Shown here in pieces: positions 7,029 to 15,700 of a DNA stretch of 33,833 nt. A program made the translations under genes and the position numbers. Positions within the stretch are counted from its first letter, which is position 1. Every line of letters starts with the position of its first letter. Source of the stretch: Nostocales cyanobacterium (GTDB taxonomy: Bacteria > Cyanobacteriota > Cyanobacteriia > Cyanobacteriales > Nostocaceae); assembly GCA_004292695.1 (NCBI GenBank), contig RDXV01000038.1, positions 1 to 33,833 on the forward strand. Direction: 5' to 3'. The notes below the pieces were generated by a model, which saw only the letters and a list, made by a program, of their open reading frames with translations, had not been told where the DNA came from and ran no database searches.

Positions 7029-7781
7029 TTGACACGCATAATTACACTTTTTAATCAGTCTGGTGGTGTAGGTAAATCGAGTTTAGCTATGAATCTTGCC
7101 TACCATTTGCAGGAGCGTAAACACCGCGTACTGTTGATAGATATGGACCCTCAAGGGTCGCTTACAACTTTCATGGGGCTAGACCCGACAGCACTAGAGC
7201 AAACTGTTTATGACTCCATTTTGCATTCTGTCCCATTACCAATTCAAACTCAAGTTCATGGTATAGATTTAGCTCCTGCCAATATTAATTTGAGTGCTGC
7301 CGAATTAGAATTAGTGGTAGCAGATATGCGGGATATTCGACTCAAAGAAGCTTTAGAACCAATAGTTGATCAATATGATTTTATATTGATAGATTGTCCA
7401 CCTAGTTTGGGATTGCTGAGTTATATCAGTTTGGTAGCAGCCACTCACGTTTTAGTTCCAATTCAAACTCAATACAAGGCATTTTGTGGAACTGAGTTAT
7501 TGTTAAATACGGTTGCCAGAGTGCGATCGCGTCCTAATCGTAAACTAGCGATCGCTGGGTTTATTCCCACTATGTACGATAGTCGTAATATTCAGGATGC
7601 CCGAACTTTAGAAGCTATCCAACAACAATTAGCAGCAGTGGGTGTGGTCTACCCAGCTATTCCTCGTTCTACAGCTTTTGCTGACGCATCCGAAGATCAT
7701 GTACCTTTGGCAGTCTATAATCGCAGACACCCTGCTGTGCCTATTCTCAAGAAAATTGCACAAGGTTTAGAAAAGTTATGA
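7029..7781 (+). CDS. parA: ParA-type partition ATPase
   Basis: The 250-aa protein has the ParA/Soj ATPase motifs: P-loop NQSGGVGKSSL (residues 9-19), LLIDMDPQGSLT (D38/D40) and the Walker B-like ILIDCPPSLGLLSY. The usual signature Lys at the start of the deviant Walker A box (KGGxGKS/T) is Ser11 here. ParA forms ATP-dependent patterns on the nucleoid that move ParB-bound plasmid copies. Start: TTG at 7029, seven bases after the strong Shine-Dalgarno AGGGGG (7016-7021); the upstream in-frame TTG at 7011 has no such site. The gene overlaps parB by 4 bp (ATGA), so the two are translationally coupled. No HTH extension is present, so this is the small (type Ib-like or chromosomal-like) form. Confidence 0.93.
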   Translation: MTRIITLFNQSGGVGKSSLAMNLAYHLQERKHRVLLIDMDPQGSLTTFMGLDPTALEQTVYDSILHSVPLPIQTQVHGIDLAPANINLSAAELELVVADMRDIRLKEALEPIVDQYDFILIDCPPSLGLLSYISLVAATHVLVPIQTQYKAFCGTELLLNTVARVRSRPNRKLAIAGFIPTMYDSRNIQDARTLEAIQQQLAAVGVVYPAIPRSTAFADASEDHVPLAVYNRRHPAVPILKKIAQGLEKL

Positions 7782-8692
7782 GTAGTAGGCGCGATCGCCC
7801 ATATCAACAAATGAAACCTTTGGATATCCTGTTTGGGGAATCTCAATCTGTAGCTGAAATAGTTGCTATTGAATCAATTTGTCTCCCACAGCAGCAACCA
7901 AGGCGTTACTTCGACCCACAAGCAATGCAGGAATTAGTAGAGTCCGTGCGGCAACATGGGATTCTACAACCACTGCTGGTGCGTTCTCGTCCAGATAATA
8001 AGCATGAACTGGTAGCCGGAGAAAGACGCTATCGAGCAGCAAAAGAAGTTGGTCTAGCTGAAGTGCCAGTTGTAATTCGAGAACTCACCGATGAAGAAGC
8101 TATGCAGCTTTCTTTAATTGAGAACCTCTGCCGTGAGGATTTGAACCCAGTTGAGGAAACTGAGGGTATCTTGCAACTTTTAGCCATTCGTTTAGGGAGT
8201 GAAGTTGCCGATATTACTCCTTTGTTGTATAAAATGAAAAATGCAGCAGACAAGCAAGATGAGTCTAGGCATAACGTTATGCCTAACCCAGAAGCTCAAG
8301 TAGTGGAAGAAGTGTTTACGAGTTTGGGGTTAATGACTTGGGAATCCTTTGTCAAAAATCGTCTGCCATTATTAAACTTGTCGGAGGATGTGTTAACAGC
8401 ACTGCGTGAAGGAAAAATTGCTTACACAAAAGCTAAAGTGATAGCTCGAATTAAAGACGAAACTGCACGCCAAGAATTACTAGCAGTAGCAATTGCTGAA
8501 AACTTGTCTCTATCTCAAATCCAGTCACGAATTAAAGCTATAAAACCCCCTTCTGCTCCTGATCAACGTAAAGAGCGGATAGAAGGAACAATGAAGCGAG
8601 TGAAACAGGCTAAGGTTTGGGAAGACCAGCAGAAATGGAGTCGTTTAGAAACACTCTTAGCACAAATAGAAGAATTGCTTGTTCAGGAATAA
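7778..8692 (+). CDS. parB: ParB-family centromere-binding protein
   Basis: The 304-aa product carries the ParB/Srx N-terminal domain (about 30-130): QQQPRRYFD, HGILQPLLVRSR, the CTP-binding GERRYRAAKEVG and ENLCREDLNPVEE. After about residue 140 the helical DNA-binding part is divergent, with an insert around KMKNAADKQDESRH (about 150-165), followed by SEDVLTALREGKIAYTKAKV, typical of ParB central domains. A basic Lys/Arg-rich stretch (about 250-280) precedes a C-terminal dimerisation helix. The ATG overlaps the parA stop. It should load onto a parS site and stimulate ParA ATPase; I could not identify parS. Confidence 0.93.
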   Translation: MSSRRDRPYQQMKPLDILFGESQSVAEIVAIESICLPQQQPRRYFDPQAMQELVESVRQHGILQPLLVRSRPDNKHELVAGERRYRAAKEVGLAEVPVVIRELTDEEAMQLSLIENLCREDLNPVEETEGILQLLAIRLGSEVADITPLLYKMKNAADKQDESRHNVMPNPEAQVVEEVFTSLGLMTWESFVKNRLPLLNLSEDVLTALREGKIAYTKAKVIARIKDETARQELLAVAIAENLSLSQIQSRIKAIKPPSAPDQRKERIEGTMKRVKQAKVWEDQQKWSRLETLLAQIEELLVQE

Positions 8693-8772
8693 TGTTGTAA
8701 CTGAAAAGCGATGCTAACGCGAATACCAAAGGCATTGCAATAACTACCACTTTGTCAGTGTTACTTTAGATA

Positions 8773-9133
8773 GGGTTTGCTGAGAAAGTCCTTTCGTGAA
8801 GGTTAGGAGTCAGGAGGAGAGTTAAAAACATTTTTTCATCTCTGGTTGCCCACAAAAGTGCAAGGTTTTTCAGACTCAAGACGCTGTAGCCTTGCACCTA
8901 AAGTTTTTTGGTTCTTGCATAGATTTTATGGTAATTGAGGATTGATGACCATAAAACCTTTACGGGGTAAGGCTTCTAAACGATTATGTCCAATTTTTTA
9001 AATGAAAAGCCCACACAATAGGGCTTTCAACGATTTTGAACTGGGTTCTCCATAAAAAGTCCTGAAGAACCAGTTTTTTCTATGAGCCTTAAACCTTTGA
9101 TTTATCATGTTTTTGGGTTTATTCAGCACACCC
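8773..9133. mobile_element. 361-bp MITE-like element with TIRs and TAGATA duplication
   Basis: The left end GGGTTTGCTGAGAAAG and the reverse-complemented right end GGGTGTGCTGAATAAA match at 10 of the first 11 bases. The element is flanked on both sides by TAGATA (8767-8772 and 9134-9139), a convincing 6-bp target duplication. No transposase frame is present. The interior holds four perfect or near-perfect stem-loops: GTGCAAGG/CCTTGCAC (8858-8897), TTTTATGGT/ACCATAAAA (8924-8956), AAAGCCC/GGGCTTT (9006-9027) and AACTGG..TTCT/AGAA..CCAGTT (9039-9075). It is a non-autonomous insertion element or decayed IS remnant. The parental IS family is not determined. Confidence 0.65.
9039..9079 (+). terminator. 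Stem-loop with T-run inside the MITE-like element
   Basis: AACTGGGTTCT (9039-9049) pairs with AGAACCAGTT (9066-9075) with one bulged G, and is followed by a run of T to 9079. This is a plausible intrinsic terminator on the plus strand that could end parAB transcription, although it belongs to the inserted element. Confidence 0.45.
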
Positions 9134-9283
9134 TAGATATTTCCAAAAGTTAAAAAATATCCTGTTGCCAATGAAGACAAGCGTGACCCAAAAGATATAT
9201 CTGATGGTGTTTGTTTTTTGGCTGACGAGTTTTCAGATTCCCAAAATAATGAAATATATGCGGACAGCAATATTGTATGGTCT

Positions 9284-9814
9284 TCAATACCCAATACTGT
9301 CGTACCAAATACTTCCATCAGGCATAATGGTATTACAGAAAATAGCCTTACGAATGTTATAGAAGCCCTCGACCGAACGCAAATCGGCATTGGTGAAGTT
9401 AGCACCATCGAAAGAGGAGTGGTTCACGAAAGCATCCCTGAGAATAGCATGGCTGAAATTAGCGCCATTAAAACCACATTGATACATTTCGGCTCTGCTT
9501 AGGTTGGCGTTGACAAAGGAAGTATTGATGAAGTTGGCTTGACCACCTCTAGCCTCACTCAAATTAGCGCCGTTAAGGATGGCTTCATTCAACTCAGTTC
9601 CTTCCATGTAGGCTCCCCTGAGATTAGCCCCACTGAGATTAGTATTGTCCAGGTTAGCAGCTTCCAAAAAGGCTCCTTCCAAGTTGATCCCACTCAGGTC
9701 AGCCCCACTCAGATCAACCGCTCTCATGAACAAACCAGTTCTACTACAGTTAACACTCCAAGCAAAGTTTCTTTCTCCCGCTTCATACCTATCCAACATT
9801 TCTTCAATATCCAT
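9284..9814 (-). CDS. Pentapeptide-repeat protein (176 aa)
   Basis: After the leader EEMLDRYEAGERNFAWSVN (about 4-22) the protein is almost entirely A(D/N)LXX repeats: VDLSG, ADLSG, INLEG, ANLDN, TNLSG, ANLRG, ANLSE, ANFIN, ANLSR, ANFSH, ANFTN, ADLRS, to about residue 155. It should form a right-handed quadrilateral beta-helix. It is a paralogue of the 141-aa protein at 80-505. The minus-strand gene is divergent from the parMR unit; its promoter region (9815-9980) adjoins the iteron array. Function unknown; no signal peptide or membrane segment. Confidence 0.9.
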   Translation of the reverse strand: MDIEEMLDRYEAGERNFAWSVNCSRTGLFMRAVDLSGADLSGINLEGAFLEAANLDNTNLSGANLRGAYMEGTELNEAILNGANLSEARGGQANFINTSFVNANLSRAEMYQCGFNGANFSHAILRDAFVNHSSFDGANFTNADLRSVEGFYNIRKAIFCNTIMPDGSIWYDSIGY

Positions 9815-9982
9815 AACTCAACCCCTGCAACAACCAACACGTATAAAGATAACCTACAAAATCTCTGGAACACTCTGCAACTTGAAAAAGATTTTGGACA
9901 GGTTGTTCAACTTTACCTTCCAAAAAAGGATGTCCAACTTCTACTTCTAAAAACGTCCAAAAAATAGGCTTCTGCTGTTTTA

Positions 9983-10255
9983 GCTAAAATTCAGTTAGGG
10001 TATATACAGGGGTTTTATAGGGGCTATGTATACCCCAATGAGAAATTTGAGAATTATGGCTATTTCCTTTAGCCCTTAAATATCACCTACATAGGGTATA
10101 TATAGGTGATACTTAGGGTATCTTTTGCTAAAATCAAATAATTTGGGGTATATGTAGGGGTTACTTATGGGATAAATATACCCTAACGCGAAAATTGAAA
10201 ATAATTAAACTTTTAGCCCCTATCTAGGGTATATATAGGAGATACTTAGGGTATT
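9983..10255. repeat. Iteron array, candidate parC centromere/operator of parMR
   Basis: Four related units lie immediately upstream of parM: GGGTATATACAGGGG (9998), GGGTATATATAGGTGATACT (10094), GGGTATATGTAGGGGTTACT (10146) and GGGTATATATAGGAGATACT (10227). Units 2 and 4 end in TTAGGGTA. Units 1 and 3 carry a distal inverted TATACCC. Each pair is preceded by GCTAAAAT (9983 and 10127) and by TTTAGCCC, so the array looks like two diverged tandem copies of a ~140-bp module. TATCACCTA/TAGGTGATA (10081-10111) is an additional inverted pair. Type II partition centromeres are built this way and also serve as operators of the par operon; binding by the ParR-like protein is inferred. Confidence 0.75.
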
Positions 10256-10292
10256 TTTGTGCCACCCTTTTTTTGTATCCCACTTGACCCCC

Positions 10293-11234
10293 ATGCCCAA
10301 CATTCACGCCTTGCAAAAAATTTTTCCAGCAGGATTCGATAACGGTTACGGCAGTTTGAAACTTTTCGTAGATGGATTTGAAGTTGTTCGTATCCCCAGT
10401 TATATTTCTACAGCCGAGATGGAAGATGTACCAGGAAGAATCGTTTTAGATGGTGTAGCTTACACCGTGGGAGAATCTGCCTTTCGTACAGGTTATCATT
10501 TTGACCGCAACACAGACCACAACGAAAACAAAATTAAAAATGCACTGTTGATGTTATTTGGTGGATTAGCACATCTGCCACATCGTAAAGCTTGGCATTT
10601 AAAATTAGTCGTCAGCTTACATGACATAGGACTGGCAAAAGATTTAAAAGAAGCACTCAACGGAGAATATCAACCAATACTTGCGGGCAAAAAATCAGAT
10701 GTCACCCTAGAAATAATCAAAGTTGTCCCAGAAGGAATGGGTGCATTGTTTGGGCATCAACTTCCACCCAAGCTCACTGTCCTAGATTTTGGTAATGGAA
10801 CCACACTTTATTCTCGTTACAACCAGGGAAAGCGAGAAGTTCACACTCCCTACCCCGCAGGTGTAGAAGTTCTCATCGAAGACATTGCCGAAAAAATGAA
10901 ACGTCTCAACGGAGGGAAAATCGGCAACGCCTCCCAGATTCGATTTTGTTTGGAAAGGGGACATACCAGATACAGTCGTGACATTGATATTAAAGATATC
11001 TACACCAGTTGTTTGAAAGATTGGTATGAAAAATTCTTAAAGAAACCCGTAAGCCTGACACTAGATGCCAAGCACCAGGGGGATGAAATTTGGGCAATTG
11101 GTGGAGGTTGCTTGTTACCTGGATTTAAGAAGCTATTGGAGAAGAACGGGTTTAAAATTCTGGATAACCCCGTAGAAGCTAATGCCTCTGGATTGCTAGG
11201 GATTGCAAAAGCCATGATGAACAAGAATCTGTAG
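10293..11234 (+). CDS. parM: ParM/StbA-type actin-like plasmid segregation protein
   Basis: The 313-aa product shows actin-fold motifs in order: phosphate-1 GFDNGYGSLKLFVDG (about 14-28), phosphate-2 LTVLDFGNGTTLYSRY (about 162-177) and an adenosine loop IWAIGGGCLLPGF (about 268-280). The VVPEGMGALFG block in between matches the ParM/StbA and Alp families. It should polymerise with ATP and push plasmid copies apart, capped by the ParR-like protein bound at the upstream iterons. I prefer ATG 10293; an in-frame GTG at 10257 lies just behind the last iteron and would add 12 residues that do not look conserved. Neither start has a strong Shine-Dalgarno. It is followed after 83 bp by the ParR-like gene, with a CCCCT/AGGGG stem-loop (11251-11272) in the gap. 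Confidence 0.88.
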   Translation: MPNIHALQKIFPAGFDNGYGSLKLFVDGFEVVRIPSYISTAEMEDVPGRIVLDGVAYTVGESAFRTGYHFDRNTDHNENKIKNALLMLFGGLAHLPHRKAWHLKLVVSLHDIGLAKDLKEALNGEYQPILAGKKSDVTLEIIKVVPEGMGALFGHQLPPKLTVLDFGNGTTLYSRYNQGKREVHTPYPAGVEVLIEDIAEKMKRLNGGKIGNASQIRFCLERGHTRYSRDIDIKDIYTSCLKDWYEKFLKKPVSLTLDAKHQGDEIWAIGGGCLLPGFKKLLEKNGFKILDNPVEANASGLLGIAKAMMNKNL

Positions 11235-11317
11235 TCCTCCTGATTTACCGCCCCTGATTTGAGCTTGAGGGGTAATGGCGAATTTTGAATCAACTAATTT
11301 AAATAGGAACGAAGCCA

Positions 11318-11605
11318 ATGACACCGGAAAAAGTTCGGATTAAAGATAGCTACCGAGAACGTATATTTGCCGAATCACAGCAACTAGATAAAAGTTACTT
11401 AGAGACGCTTTACTTTATCATTGATTGCTATTTTGCTTTCAAAAAGGGTGCATTCCCCATGCAACAAATAGTTACACATACCCCAGCTTTCACTCCGATT
11501 GCTACAAACCCAAGCCAACAAGACCAACCCCCTTCAACTCCATCATCACCAGAAAATCCCAAAGATGCTGATGGCGAAACATTTACCCTTGATTTTGATT
11601 TGTGA
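11318..11605 (+). CDS. parR: ParR-like small DNA-binding adaptor
   Basis: The 95-aa protein starts with a short basic strand-helix-helix segment (EKVRIKDSYRERIFAE, then LDKSYLETLYFIIDCYFAFK, about residues 4-47), compatible with a ribbon-helix-helix fold. A disordered Pro/Thr/Ser/Gln tail follows, ending in an acidic hydrophobic peptide (GETFTLDFDL). This is the layout of ParR adaptors: RHH domain for the centromere, flexible acidic C-terminus for contact with ParM. It is directly downstream of parM with AGGAA 10 bases before the ATG. Assignment rests on position and architecture; sequence similarity to characterised ParR is not obvious. Confidence 0.62.
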   Translation: MTPEKVRIKDSYRERIFAESQQLDKSYLETLYFIIDCYFAFKKGAFPMQQIVTHTPAFTPIATNPSQQDQPPSTPSSPENPKDADGETFTLDFDL

Positions 11606-11749
11606 CTGTTATACTTTGGTGTTGCTTCATTCATTCCCAAACTGATAAGCTGTTACGCATTTGCTTTTTTGCCCAAAAGCCTTATTAGAAGGATTCTTGG
11701 CTGCAAAATATTAAATTTAGCTGCGTAAACGCCTAGAAATACTAGCGAT

Positions 11750-12328
11750 TTATCCTAATTCCTCAAAAACAATATCCTCATAAACCGACTCAATGGGAAA
11801 ACTTAAATCAATACTTCGTAACTCGATATTATCCCCCGGCTGATAATTAAAAATTTCCCAATTACCGCGATCATTTTTGCGGTATAAATCAATCGCTATT
11901 TTTTCAGCATCAACCAAAACATAATCTTGCAAACTAGGATTGCGACGATACAATCTAAATTTATCACCTCGGTCATAACTGGCTGTACTGGGAGATAAAA
12001 CCTCAACAATTAAACAGGGATATTGAATTGCTTGGATTGCAGTGCGATCGCGCTCGTCGCAAGTAACGCTCACATCAGGATAAACATAATCTTTTGTTTC
12101 CAAAATATTTACACGACAATCGGAATTACCAACCTGACAACCACTACCCCGTAAATGACCTTTAACAATGAAAATAATATTACTAGCAATTCGGCCATGA
12201 TTTTGAGTTCCCCCACTCATAGCGTAAACTTCACCATTAATATACTCATGACGAAGCAGTTGTTTTTCTTCCCAGACAAAATATTCTTCGGGTGTTAACT
12301 TAGGAAACTTATCTTTTACAGCAATCAT
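11750..12328 (-). CDS. Uma2-family PD-(D/E)XK protein (DUF820)
   Basis: The 192-aa product matches the Uma2/DUF820 family, expanded in cyanobacteria: LTPEEYFVWEE near the start, HEYINGEVYAMSGGT with HGRIASN, a CRV strand, YPDVSVTCDE (the catalytic-type Asp), LIVEVLSPSTASYDRGDKF (Glu and Lys of the E-x-K-like site, about 107-125) and YRRNPSLQDYVLVD. The family has a restriction-endonuclease-like fold, but its biological role is not known. Full length for the family. It stands alone between convergent parR and the possible hsdM remnant. Confidence 0.92.
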   Translation of the reverse strand: MIAVKDKFPKLTPEEYFVWEEKQLLRHEYINGEVYAMSGGTQNHGRIASNIIFIVKGHLRGSGCQVGNSDCRVNILETKDYVYPDVSVTCDERDRTAIQAIQYPCLIVEVLSPSTASYDRGDKFRLYRRNPSLQDYVLVDAEKIAIDLYRKNDRGNWEIFNYQPGDNIELRSIDLSFPIESVYEDIVFEELG

Positions 12329-12401
12329 TTTTTGTTACCTCATCTACGCTTGACCAAATTAAAATCGCTTTTATCAACAATACCTTGTCCATTTTTTGTA
12401 G

Positions 12402-12566
12402 CTACAGCAGAACCCAACGCTTTTGTTGGGTTTGTAGGAGTATGTTACCTAACTGTATTTTAATCTCAACATCCAGAGCCAAACCCTCATTCATCTGAGC
12501 CGCCAAATCTGCCGTTAAAGCCCCCATCTTCTCCTCAAAGCTTACCCCATCCTCCACCTCTTCCAC
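12402..12566 (-). pseudogene. Possible remnant of an hsdM-type methyltransferase C-terminus
   Basis: A minus-strand frame of 54 codons reads VEEVEDGVSFEEKMGALTAD followed by LAAQMNEGLALDVEIKIQLG. This resembles the extreme C-terminal helix of type I restriction-modification M subunits (pattern F-x-x-KM-x-x-L-x-x-x-L-x-x-Q-x-x-E-x-x-x-L-x-x-x-I). The frame is closed upstream by a stop and no methylase motifs lie nearby. Its 3' end contains the hairpin AACCCAAC-GCTTTT-GTTGGGTT (12411-12432). A decayed gene end is the likely reading; the call is tentative. The rest of 12329-12707 shows nothing recognisable. Confidence 0.35.
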
Positions 12567-12707
12567 TCATTTTCGCTAGATTTACCCTTAGTAACCGCGC
12601 CAAGAGTAAAATATCCACTTGGATGATTTTACTGGGTGTAAATCCATGCCAAGATAAAAACCAGAATCTCAAGCTTGCTAGATCCGCTATCTAATAGATT
12701 ACTGGCA

Positions 12708-15700
12708 ATGGATTTAACCACAAGAGTTATAGAAAATTCAGGACTGAGTATACCCATCTTCGATGGGTCGTACAACAATGGCAAAGGAAGATATCTATCA
12801 GAACCAGAAATCATCAAAAATTCCCTATTAGCACAAATATTCGAGCCAGAAGAATTACAATCATTACTCCTGGTAAAAATTGACAGTAAAAATCCAGACG
12901 CAAATCATCTTAAAACCAGAACATTTAAAGATGGTATCAACCGCAAATTAGCCTTTAGTTCAGGCGATAATTATTACTTTGCTGATGATACATTGCGTAA
13001 GAAAATCAGACAATTATTTGCTACAGAACCGGATACCGCTTGTCGTTATGGTTCATTATTAGTTAGTAATTGCTACAAAGGAACAGAAACATTTACCAAC
13101 TTACGAGTTAAAATCGTAGACTTTACAGACCCACAATATGCTGATTATAAAACCGGAGACTGTCACGGTAAGATTTCACCAAGACTAGCTAAACAACTGG
13201 GAGGAGAACGCAACTGTCCATTACAATTTCGATTTGCATGGATGAAATCTTGGGGTGAAAATATTGATAAATCGGAATTTCAGGACGTACACACAAGTAA
13301 TGGAATATCTAACCACAGAGAACACGGAGGAATAAAAGTAGAAGAAAATGATGGTGTAAGTCCGAAATCTTCAAATTTAACTAAAAGAAGTTTTTTAACA
13401 GATGAAGAAATTGATGATATAAATTCAACATCTCAAAATTTAGCAATAGGAAATTTACAAAATGAAGAAAAAAATTGTGTAAATTTAACATCTCCCAAAT
13501 TACCTAAAACCAATTTTGCACCAAAAGAAGAAAAAGATTTTGTAAATTCAAAAAATAAAAATTCTTCTACAAGTAATTTTTCACAAGATGAAGAAAGTGA
13601 TTGTAAAAATTCAAAATATCCAAAAACCAGCTTTTTAGCCAAAGGAACTTTTTTACCAGATGCCAAATTAACAGATGCTCAAGATTACGACATCATCATG
13701 GACATCTCCTCAATCAAAGGCATCAAAAAATCCCATCTGAAAAAATTAATACCTTGTGGTGAATATAACTTTCCCCAAGCAGTAATAGGTAATCGAGGTA
13801 ATGCCAAAGCCACCAGCTACGATAACAGTTGGCAGTTTACCATTTGGTACTCAGAAGCAGCAATCAGACAAGATTTAACTCAACCAACCCAAGAAAAAGC
13901 TCAACAACTAGCCGAATTACAACGCCATCCATTAGCACTAGCAAAATACATCATTCAACAATACGACAAACAACAACAATACCAACAAGAACAAACAGAA
14001 GAAACAATTAATGAAATAGACAATAATAGTAACAATCAAGTACAAGAATCTCGCTGGATTTCCCTACTTCGCAGCGATAAATACGGTCAACTAATTGAAA
14101 CACCCAAATTTCGCAAATTTGCCACTGATTATATCGCCAATCAATGGCGTGATTTAGCCATTAAAAGTGGATACAGCCATAGTTCAGGAATGGCCATGCC
14201 ATGCGACACTTTACCACGAGGTAAAATTTGCGTCCCCCACCTACCAGAAGGAGATGTGATTCTCACCCGTTACCCCATCGTCAACTCAGACAACATCCGC
14301 CTTTACAGTAACATCCATGACCCAGAACTCAAGAAAACTCGCAACGTAGTTTGGATTAACCCCAAAGACGCTGAAGAATACCACCAAGCAGACTTTGACG
14401 GCGACCAATTAATGGTGAGTCCAGCAAGTAAACTACCCAATATTGCCAAAGAAACACTCCGTGCAGGAGAACCGGGCAGATTTGAACCAGTTAAACAGCG
14501 TCCTAAACTAGCATATACAGAAATCACAGATGAACAAGGCAACTTAAAATACCGTGACTTAGCGCAAATAGCCGCCGTTGCCAACCAAAATAAAGTAGGA
14601 TTAGTAGCAACAAACATTGGACGAGTACAGTCATCAACGCCCCGTGAAGGTGAAAATATTGAAAGATTTACCAAACGACAAAGAAAACTGTTAAATCGTC
14701 TTTTTCAAGCACTACAAGTAGAAGTAGACTCACCCAAAAGTGCCGAAAGATTAGAAGACATTCAAGAAATTGATGGAGCGAACTTATTAGCAGATGCTAA
14801 AAAATGGTCAGAATCCCATCCAAGTTACTTTTTCGACTTTAAAAAAGACGAACGGCTGTATCGTTCCTTTGCCATGCCAGCAGATGCCCCAGGAGCGATA
14901 AATGTCATAGCCAGAGAAGTAGTAAATCCCCTATGGCAACCTACTCGGATTCGCAGCAGAGATAGACATGAATTTCGTTATTTATTTCCCAAAGATACAT
15001 TATCAGTAGATGCCTTAGAATGGGCAGAAGAATTAAAAACTAGATTTCAAAAATCGAGAGAAGAAATTAAACAAAGAGTAGGAGATGATAGAGAAGCATT
15101 TAATGAAGAATTAGGCAAACTTTACGATAGTTATCGAGCAGAAATAGATGAATTATTCACTACTCCAGAGGAAAGGTTAGAAGGTGCAGCAGCATTATGG
15201 CACACACAACACACCCGTCCAGAATTAGACAGACATCGTAAGCAATGTTTAGAATTAGCAGAACAGATAGAAACTACATTTTCCTTTGAGCATAATTATG
15301 AAATGCCCAGTGCAGCATTACCACAAGATACTTATGTTTTGAGCGTTCCTTTTGGGGAGAATGCAATTAAATGGAAAGAAACTTTAGAACAAAAAGGAAT
15401 TGAATTTGATGCTACGATTCATCCCCAATTACCTATCGTTGAATTTGCTTTTAAAGACTTATCACCGAAATTAGCAGAAAAATTAGCGGCTAAATTTGGT
15501 GAAAACTTTAATGATTTAGATGAATTGAATATACCCAGAGATTTAAGAATTATTCCTCCCGCAGATCATTGTTGGGCAGAATCACGTCAAGATACAGGTG
15601 TAGGTGCTTTGGCATATAATTTATTTACAGAGGAAGTATGTCAGCAACTTCAGGAATTTCAGTTTGCAGAAATTAAAGTTTTGGGGATTAAATATAATGA

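Noticed and set aside
12411-12432. AACCCAAC/GTTGGGTT hairpin as an intrinsic terminator
   Set aside because: A strong 8-bp stem but no T-run on either strand; such AACCCAACR hairpins are common dispersed words in cyanobacterial DNA.
13433-13666. Minus-strand open frame opposite the polymerase insert
   Set aside because: It mirrors low-complexity AT-rich coding sequence; no ribosome binding site or recognisable content. Minus-strand frames at 14303-14674 and 15836-16108 are rejected for the same reason.
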